NCBI GenBank assembly: GCA_003561495.1
Contig: PWWM01000184.1
Coordinates: 1-19,064 of the forward strand
Source: Gammaproteobacteria bacterium
GTDB taxonomy: Bacteria > Pseudomonadota > Gammaproteobacteria > Xanthomonadales > Wenzhouxiangellaceae
Length of the DNA: 19,064 nucleotides
Reading direction: 5' to 3'
How positions within the stretch are numbered: position 1 is the stretch's first letter; each line of letters begins with the position of its first letter. The notes beneath the pieces are model-generated. The model did not search any database. It was not told the origin of the DNA and saw nothing but the letters and a program-made list of their open reading frames with translations. Made by a program: the position numbers and the translations under genes. Below, piece after piece: positions 14,151 through 19,064 of this stretch.

Positions 14151-14231
14151 GACGGGAGACGGGAGACGGAAGACGGAAGACGGTGGTCTGTTGGGTTTTC
14201 CTTAAACCTTGAACCTTAAACCTTAAACCTT
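14151..14231. repeat. Composite heptad repeats in the msrB leader
   Basis: Two GGGAGAC units (14154-14167), two GGAAGAC (14168-14181), a linker with GGTTTTCCTT (14194-14203), then CCTTAAA, CCTTGAA, CCTTAAA, CCTTAAA and a partial CCTT (14200-14231). The 10-base linker is identical to 1888-1897 in the spoT-ridA tract, and the block order is the same. The array fills most of the gap between the methyltransferase stop and the msrB start. Confidence 0.95.
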
Positions 14232-14237
14232 CCGGTG

Positions 14238-14981
14238 TCACCCCTCTTTCCCCGCCACGACAATCAACCGCTCGGAGTCCAGATCATACTCATCCCCTGC
14301 ATAACTGCCGTAAAGGGTGATCGGTGCGAAGCCGCAGCGACCCAGCAGGGCGCGGATTTCGCCGGCTGACCAGACCCGGTGAGAAAAATGGGCGCGATGG
14401 ACCCGGTCGCCTTCGATCAAATACCAGTCGTTCTCCAGCCGAGTCAGGTCATCGGTCAGGTCGGGGCGTTCGACCAGTATGCGGCCATCGTCGTATTCGG
14501 TCAGGTGGACGGGTTGGAGATTGCGACACAGGTATTCCAGGCCGACCAGGTCCAGTACCAGGCGCCCGCCGGGTTTCAGACTGGCGCAGATGTTGTCCAG
14601 TACCCGGGCATGATCGGCTTCTTCGGAAAAATAGCCGAAGCTCGTCCACATCACCATGATCAGGTCGAAGGCCTGTTCACGCACGAATTCGCGCATGTCA
14701 GCCTGTACGATCTCGATGGGTAACTGGCCACGCCGTTGCCTGAGTTCGCGCAGCAGTTCGGCACTGGTGTCGACGGCCGTGACCGGATACCCTTGGGCAG
14801 CCAGGGATAGCGCGTGCCGGCCCGGCCCGCTGCCCAGGTCCAGGATGTGGTCGGGTTCCCGATCCAGCAGCTCGAGCAGGGCAAGCGCCTGATCGTTGCC
14901 CTGGGCAAAGGTTTCTTCGTTGAACATCAGCGAGCCGAAGGTGGCCCAGAAGTCCTCATCCAGATACCAGTTTGTGTTCAA
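14238..14981 (-). CDS. Class I SAM-dependent methyltransferase
   Basis: A 247-aa cytoplasmic methyltransferase of unknown substrate. The SAM-binding motif ILDLGSGPGRHA (46-57), an acidic residue after the second strand (TAVDTS), the VQADMREF segment, and LKPGGRLVLDL (post-motif) show the fold. It resembles small-molecule methyltransferases of the Methyltransf_25/11 type; no substrate domain is recognisable. The start is TTG 14981, supported by AAGGAAG (14994-14988) 6 nt upstream; the next in-frame Met would remove 18 conserved-looking residues. It overlaps the start of the divergent aminopeptidase gene by 8 nt. msrB follows on the same strand after a repeat tract. Confidence 0.87.
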   Translation of the reverse strand: MNTNWYLDEDFWATFGSLMFNEETFAQGNDQALALLELLDREPDHILDLGSGPGRHALSLAAQGYPVTAVDTSAELLRELRQRRGQLPIEIVQADMREFVREQAFDLIMVMWTSFGYFSEEADHARVLDNICASLKPGGRLVLDLVGLEYLCRNLQPVHLTEYDDGRILVERPDLTDDLTRLENDWYLIEGDRVHRAHFSHRVWSAGEIRALLGRCGFAPITLYGSYAGDEYDLDSERLIVVAGKEG

Positions 14982-16017
14982 GACTTTCTTCCTTGTTGCG
15001 TTGACCCTGCTGGGAAGCGGTTGCGCGACCTTGTCCTGGTATGGTCAGGCAGCCCATGGTCAGCTTGATCTTTTGTGCCGGCGCGAACCGATCGTCGAGT
15101 TGATTGATGATCCCTCGACCGATCCCGAATTGCGCCGGCGCCTGGTCACCGTACTGGATATTCGCGAGTTTGCCAGCCAGCAGCTGGGTTTGCCGGACTC
15201 TCGATCCTACGCCCATTATGCCGACCTGGAGCGCAACGCGGCGGTCTGGAACGTGATTGCCGCCGAGCGCTTCGCGATGGCGCCACGGAGCTGGTGCTAT
15301 CCCATTGTCGGCTGCCTGGCCTATCGCGGTTATTTCAATCGCGAGCGTGCACAGTCCCATGCCGGGCGCCTTGAACGGCAGGGCTACGATGTCGCCGTGT
15401 CGCCGGCCGTGGCCTATTCGACCCTGGGCTGGTTCGCCGACCCGGTGCTCAATACCATGCTGGCCTGGGACGATGCCCGGTTGGCCGGTTTCATCTTTCA
15501 CGAACTCACCCATGAGAAGCTGTTTGTGGCCGGTGATACCGAGTTCAACGAAGCCTATGCCACGGTCGTCGAGCGAGAAGGCGTCCGCCGCTGGCTGCGA
15601 GCCCGGCATGAGACGCAATGGCTGGAACGGTGGGAGCGGGAGCAGAGGCTGTCGGCTGAATTTGTCGAACTTCTTCTTGAAACACGCCAGGCACTGATCG
15701 AACTCTATCGCCGCGATCTGACGGAGTCGAACATGGAGCGCGAGAAGACCGCGATTTTTCATCATCTGCGCATCGCCATTGAAGCTTTCGGCGAGCGACA
15801 CGGAACGGAACGGTTCACCGGATGGCTGGCGCGCGACATCAACAATGCCCACCTGGTGCTGACCGCGACTTACGAAGCCGGTGTGGCGGCATTCGAGCAG
15901 GTTCTGGCCGCCTGCGATGGAGACCTGGACTGTTTTCACGTTCGGGTAGCCGAACTGGCCGTTGCCTCGGCCGAAACCCGACGGGAATTTTTGCGTCAGC
16001 GGTCAATTAGTCATTGA
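14974..16017 (+). CDS. Putative lipoprotein zinc aminopeptidase (DUF2265/Aminopep family)
   Basis: A 347-aa predicted lipoprotein of the proteobacterial aminopeptidase family. From GTG 14974 it begins with a lipoprotein signal (FKTFFLVALTLLGSGC, Cys17) followed by ATLSWYGQAAHGQL, as usual for the family. The zinc-protease motif HELTH (H176, E177, H180) is followed by FNEAYATVVEREG, where E193 or E200 would be the third zinc ligand. The lipobox LGSGC is slightly atypical, having Gly at -3. The frame is open to 14896, but upstream residues are charged and lie inside the methyltransferase gene; the signal peptide picks the GTG, although no clear Shine-Dalgarno site precedes it. Enzyme activity in this family is a prediction. 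lptD follows 57 nt downstream on the same strand. Confidence 0.85.
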   Translation: MFKTFFLVALTLLGSGCATLSWYGQAAHGQLDLLCRREPIVELIDDPSTDPELRRRLVTVLDIREFASQQLGLPDSRSYAHYADLERNAAVWNVIAAERFAMAPRSWCYPIVGCLAYRGYFNRERAQSHAGRLERQGYDVAVSPAVAYSTLGWFADPVLNTMLAWDDARLAGFIFHELTHEKLFVAGDTEFNEAYATVVEREGVRRWLRARHETQWLERWEREQRLSAEFVELLLETRQALIELYRRDLTESNMEREKTAIFHHLRIAIEAFGERHGTERFTGWLARDINNAHLVLTATYEAGVAAFEQVLAACDGDLDCFHVRVAELAVASAETRREFLRQRSISH

Positions 16018-16074
16018 TCATTTGGCCAGACTATGCGATTTTAGCGGGCTGTCATTGTCGATAGCTGGTTCGAT

Positions 16075-18240
16075 TTGCACCGTTTCCTTGCTTTAGCACT
16101 GATTCCCGGCCTGGTCTTGCACGCGCTGGGTCAGACCCGCGATACCACTGGTGTCAGCGAGCCGCTGGCCTGCGTGCCGGATGAGCTCGACTCTCCCCGG
16201 CGACAGATCGAACGGGGTGCGGTGCCGCTGCGGATCGATTCAGAGCAGTTCGAAGCCCTGGCCGAGCAACCGGTGCGTTTTCATGACGATGTCCGCCTCG
16301 AACGGGGTGATCAACGTCTGGAAACCGATGAACTGATTTACGATCGCCAGACCGGCCGCATCGAGCTGCCTGTCTGGTTGCATTACAGTGATGCCCTGAT
16401 TGATCTCAGCGCCGATTCCGGGTGGGTGGAAACGCAGATTTCCCAGGCCCGTTTCGACCAGGTGGAATACCGCTTTGTCCACGGGCACGGCAGTGGTTCG
16501 GCCGGGTTGGTGATGCTGCTCAGCCCGACCCAGGCGCGGGTCGAGGATTTCGACTTCACCACTTGCCCGCCCGAGCAACTCGACTGGCAATTGAAGTCCC
16601 GCCAGGTCGAGCTGGACATGGAGCGCGGGCAGGGTGTGGCCCGGCACGCCCGGCTGGAGTTCAAGGGAGTACCGATTCTGTACTCGCCGTGGCTGAGCTT
16701 TCCCCTGGATGACCAGCGCAAGAGCGGTTTTCTGTATCCGCGCCTGGGGTTTTCAAGCACCGACGGTTTTGACATCACCGCACCGTGGTACTGGAACATT
16801 GCGCCGAACCAGGATGCCACTTTCGAGCCGCGCTGGATCCAGAAGCGCGGCTTCATGCTGGGCAGCGAGTACCGATTTCTGACCCGTGCTCAGCATGGAC
16901 GAATCAATCTGGATGTATTGCCCGGTGATGACCTGGCCGGACGCGACCGCTACTTCGGTCAATTTGAATACCGCGCCCGACTGGCGCCACGCTGGTGGGC
17001 ACGCGCTGATCTGCGCCGCGCCAGCGATGATCGCTATTTCATCGATCTGGGCAGCGAGCTGACGGATTCGGCCCAGCGCTTTCTGCGCTCCAGTGTCGGA
17101 GTTCGCGGCAACGGACGGACTTGGTCTCTGGATATACTGGCCGATGCGTTTCAGGTGCTCGATGACACCGTCGCTCCGGGCAACGAGCCGTATCGGCGCC
17201 TGCCGAGGGTGACGTTGCAGGTCGATCAGCCGCTGGCGACGAATATCGACCTGACCATGAACAGCGAACTGGTTTACTTCGATCGCGACCAGGGTGTTAC
17301 CGGCGCCCGAGTGGACCTGTTTCCCCGGCTTCGCTACAGCCTGATGCGTCCCGGCTGGTTTGTTCGCCCCTCGCTGGGTCTGCGTGCCACGGCGTATGAT
17401 CTCAGCGGCGCCCCGGAGAGCAATCCCAGCCGCATTCTGCCGATTGCCAGTATCGATGCCGGAATGATTTTCGAGCGTCGCCTCGGCCAGGCGCGCATCC
17501 AGACCCTGGAACCGCGCCTGTTCTACCTGTATGTCCCCTTCGAGGACCAGACCGACATCCCCAGCTTCGATACCCGCGAGCTGACCTTCGGGTTCAGTCA
17601 ATTGTTTCATCACAACCGCTTCAGTGGCCCGGACCGCCAGGGTGATGCCAACCAGCTCACCGCGGCCCTGACCTCGCGCCTGCTGGACAGCACTGATGGT
17701 CGCAGTCGTCTTGATGTCAGCCTGGGCCAGATCTTCTACTTTCGCGATCTCGACGTGCAGTTGCCGAACCAGGCGCCGCAGTCGCGCCAGCGCTCGGAAA
17801 CAGTGGCGGAATTGAACTGGCGGCCGGCCCGCCAGTGGATTGTCTCGGCCGGTCTGCAATGGGATAGCGAAGAGAATGAAACCCGCGTGGCCCAGTTTGG
17901 TCTCAGTTACCGAGGCCAGCAGGGTCGCCAGGCGGCGCTTGGGTATCGATTCCGCCGAGACCGTGTCGACCAGGCCGATTTCCGCGTGCGCTATCCGCTG
18001 CGTGACAATCTCAACCTGATCGGGCGAGTCAACTATTCGTTCGAGGAAAACGAGGCGCTCGAGTTGCTGGCCGGTATCGAATATGAAAGCTGCTGCTGGG
18101 CGCTGCGCCTGACCGGCCGGGAATATATCCTGGACCGGGATTCCGAAACCCGGACCTCGGTGTTTCTCGAACTGCACCTGAAAGGACTGGGTAGCCTGGG
18201 GCGGCGCCCCTACGCACTGTTTACTCATCACCACTTCTGA
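16075..18240 (+). CDS. lptD: LPS-assembly outer-membrane protein LptD
   Basis: Beta-barrel that inserts lipopolysaccharide into the outer leaflet, working with LptE. The 721-aa product has a signal peptide (MHRFLALALIPGLVLHALG), an N-terminal OstA-like jelly-roll domain (about 65-150, DVRLERGDQRLETDELIY) that meets LptA, and a long C-terminal barrel of alternating aromatic strands ending in Phe. The four cysteines that form the two interdomain disulfides are present: C33, C164 and C673-C674 (YESCCWALR). The frame has a stop at 16042, and the first plausible start is TTG 16075, with no strong ribosome binding site. The 57-nt gap after the aminopeptidase shows no convincing promoter. surA follows 31 nt later, the conserved lptD-surA order. 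Confidence 0.95.
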   Translation: MHRFLALALIPGLVLHALGQTRDTTGVSEPLACVPDELDSPRRQIERGAVPLRIDSEQFEALAEQPVRFHDDVRLERGDQRLETDELIYDRQTGRIELPVWLHYSDALIDLSADSGWVETQISQARFDQVEYRFVHGHGSGSAGLVMLLSPTQARVEDFDFTTCPPEQLDWQLKSRQVELDMERGQGVARHARLEFKGVPILYSPWLSFPLDDQRKSGFLYPRLGFSSTDGFDITAPWYWNIAPNQDATFEPRWIQKRGFMLGSEYRFLTRAQHGRINLDVLPGDDLAGRDRYFGQFEYRARLAPRWWARADLRRASDDRYFIDLGSELTDSAQRFLRSSVGVRGNGRTWSLDILADAFQVLDDTVAPGNEPYRRLPRVTLQVDQPLATNIDLTMNSELVYFDRDQGVTGARVDLFPRLRYSLMRPGWFVRPSLGLRATAYDLSGAPESNPSRILPIASIDAGMIFERRLGQARIQTLEPRLFYLYVPFEDQTDIPSFDTRELTFGFSQLFHHNRFSGPDRQGDANQLTAALTSRLLDSTDGRSRLDVSLGQIFYFRDLDVQLPNQAPQSRQRSETVAELNWRPARQWIVSAGLQWDSEENETRVAQFGLSYRGQQGRQAALGYRFRRDRVDQADFRVRYPLRDNLNLIGRVNYSFEENEALELLAGIEYESCCWALRLTGREYILDRDSETRTSVFLELHLKGLGSLGRRPYALFTHHHF

Positions 18241-18271
18241 ACAAGAACTTATGACAGGACACCGCAACAAC

Positions 18272-19064
18272 ATGAATATCAAGATCTTTCCAGGGCACTG
18301 CTGGCTGGCGGTGCTGCTACTCATTCCGATGGTCCTCCAGGCCCAGGAAATCGATCGAATCGTTGCCCTGGTCGAGGAGGATGTGATCCTGAAAAGCGAG
18401 CTCGATCAGGCCATCGAAATGGTGGAGATGCAAGCCCAGATGCGGGGCGAGCGCATGCCGCCGCGCAGCGTCATGGAAGAACAGATGCTGGAACGTTTGA
18501 TCCTGACCCGACTCGAGGTTCAGCGCGCCGAGGAAACCGGGATTCGCGTGTCCGATTCGGATATTGACCAGGCGCTGGAGCAGGTGGCCCGTCAGAATCA
18601 ACTGACCGTGGGTCAGTTGCGCACTGCGCTGGAGCATGATGGCATTGATTTTCGCGAGTTTCGCGATGATGTCCGCAATGAGCTGCTGACCACGCGACTG
18701 CGTCAGCGGGTGGCCCAGGGCATGGATGAAATCACCGAGACCGAAATCGACATTCTGCTGGAATCGGATCGTTTCGGTGGCGAGGAATACCTGTTGTCGC
18801 AGATCCTGATCGGAGTGCCCGAGGGGGTGGATTCGAGCGAAGCCGATCGGCTTCGCCGGCGGGCCGAGGATGTGGTCGAACAGGTCCGCGATGGGCTGGA
18901 ATTCGGCACGGCCGCACTGACCTATTCCGAAGCGCCCGAGGCCATGGATGGCGGTGATGTGGGCTGGCGCAATCTCAACGCCATGCCGCCATTGTTTGCC
19001 GATGCCATTGCCGATACCGAGCCCGGCCATGTCACTGACCCGATTCGCACGCCATCAGGATTCG
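18272..19064 (+). CDS. surA: Periplasmic chaperone/peptidyl-prolyl isomerase SurA, 5' part
   Basis: Chaperone that escorts unfolded outer-membrane proteins, including LptD, through the periplasm. 264 codons are visible before the window ends. Signal peptide MNIKIFPGHCWLAVLLL... with likely cleavage at VLQA|QE, then the N-terminal chaperone domain (IDRIVALVEEDVILKSELD, LERLILTRLEVQRAEETGI) and the beginning of the first parvulin domain (YLLSQILIGVPEG, GGDVGWRN). An in-frame ATG at 18251 would add seven residues; ATG 18272 gives a cleaner signal peptide and has AGGA 12 nt upstream, but both are possible. It is probably co-transcribed with lptD. Confidence 0.95.
   Translation, partial: MNIKIFPGHCWLAVLLLIPMVLQAQEIDRIVALVEEDVILKSELDQAIEMVEMQAQMRGERMPPRSVMEEQMLERLILTRLEVQRAEETGIRVSDSDIDQALEQVARQNQLTVGQLRTALEHDGIDFREFRDDVRNELLTTRLRQRVAQGMDEITETEIDILLESDRFGGEEYLLSQILIGVPEGVDSSEADRLRRRAEDVVEQVRDGLEFGTAALTYSEAPEAMDGGDVGWRNLNAMPPLFADAIADTEPGHVTDPIRTPSGF

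Noticed and set aside
14896..14973. Upstream extension of the aminopeptidase to the ATG at 14896
   Set aside because: It would place 26 charged, non-conserved residues before a clear lipoprotein signal peptide; the sequence belongs to the methyltransferase on the other strand.
18245..18250. GAACTT upstream of surA as a sigma-E -35 box
   Set aside because: No TCTRA-type -10 at 16-17 nt downstream; the surA start codon itself begins too close.
16753..18324. Long open frame (523 aa) antisense to lptD
   Set aside because: The sense strand encodes LptD with all four conserved cysteines; the antisense product has no recognisable domain.

Overview
This window is a GC-rich stretch of gammaproteobacterial chromosome, densely packed with housekeeping genes. 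The set spoT-ridA-recG, a short-LID adk beside a pyrophosphate-type phosphofructokinase, mpl and lptD-surA, together with many GTG/TTG starts, suggests a Xanthomonadales/Lysobacterales-like (possibly Wenzhouxiangella-like) organism. That placement is inference from gene content and style, not a database match. I see no tRNA, rRNA, insertion sequence, prophage, CRISPR array or defence island, and no non-coding stretch longer than about 215 bp.

Layout. 1-4469 (+): 3' part of spoT, then ridA and recG, the last two overlapping. 4609-5898 (+): gltA (citrate synthase). 5990-6811 (-): an HSDL2-like short-chain dehydrogenase. 6896-8920 (+): a fused DedA / PAP2-like / LssY-C membrane protein. 11317-8857 (-): a tightly coupled operon of a small membrane protein, mpl (murein peptide ligase) and a LON-substrate-binding-domain protein, joined by two 4-nt start/stop overlaps. 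11330-11608 (+): a TusA/SirA-like protein, 12 nt from the divergent start of that operon. 12191-11619 (-) adk and 12407-13666 (+) pfp, divergent. 14981-13751 (-): a SAM methyltransferase followed by msrB. 14974-16017 (+): a lipoprotein aminopeptidase whose start overlaps the divergent methyltransferase start. 16075 to the end (+): lptD and the 5' part of surA.

Themes. The genes cover stringent response (SpoT), damage and repair functions (RidA, MsrB, RecG), central carbon and energy metabolism (GltA, Adk, PFP), and envelope biogenesis (Mpl, the DedA fusion, LptD, SurA). LptD and SurA form a functional pair: SurA is the periplasmic chaperone that helps LptD and other outer-membrane proteins fold.

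The most unusual content is non-coding. Four intergenic gaps (spoT-ridA, gltA/SDR, adk/pfp and methyltransferase-msrB) are filled by short tandem arrays of different 7-bp units: GGTGAAA, GGGAGAC/GGAAGAC, TTGRNCC, TAAACCG, CCTTAAA and ACCCTGA. The units appear in a recurring order, and two arrays share an exact 10-base linker. One copy is a long inverted-repeat hairpin between convergent genes, and two copies meet the usual G-quadruplex pattern. This composite heptad family is the best candidate here for something poorly described. I found no new protein system.
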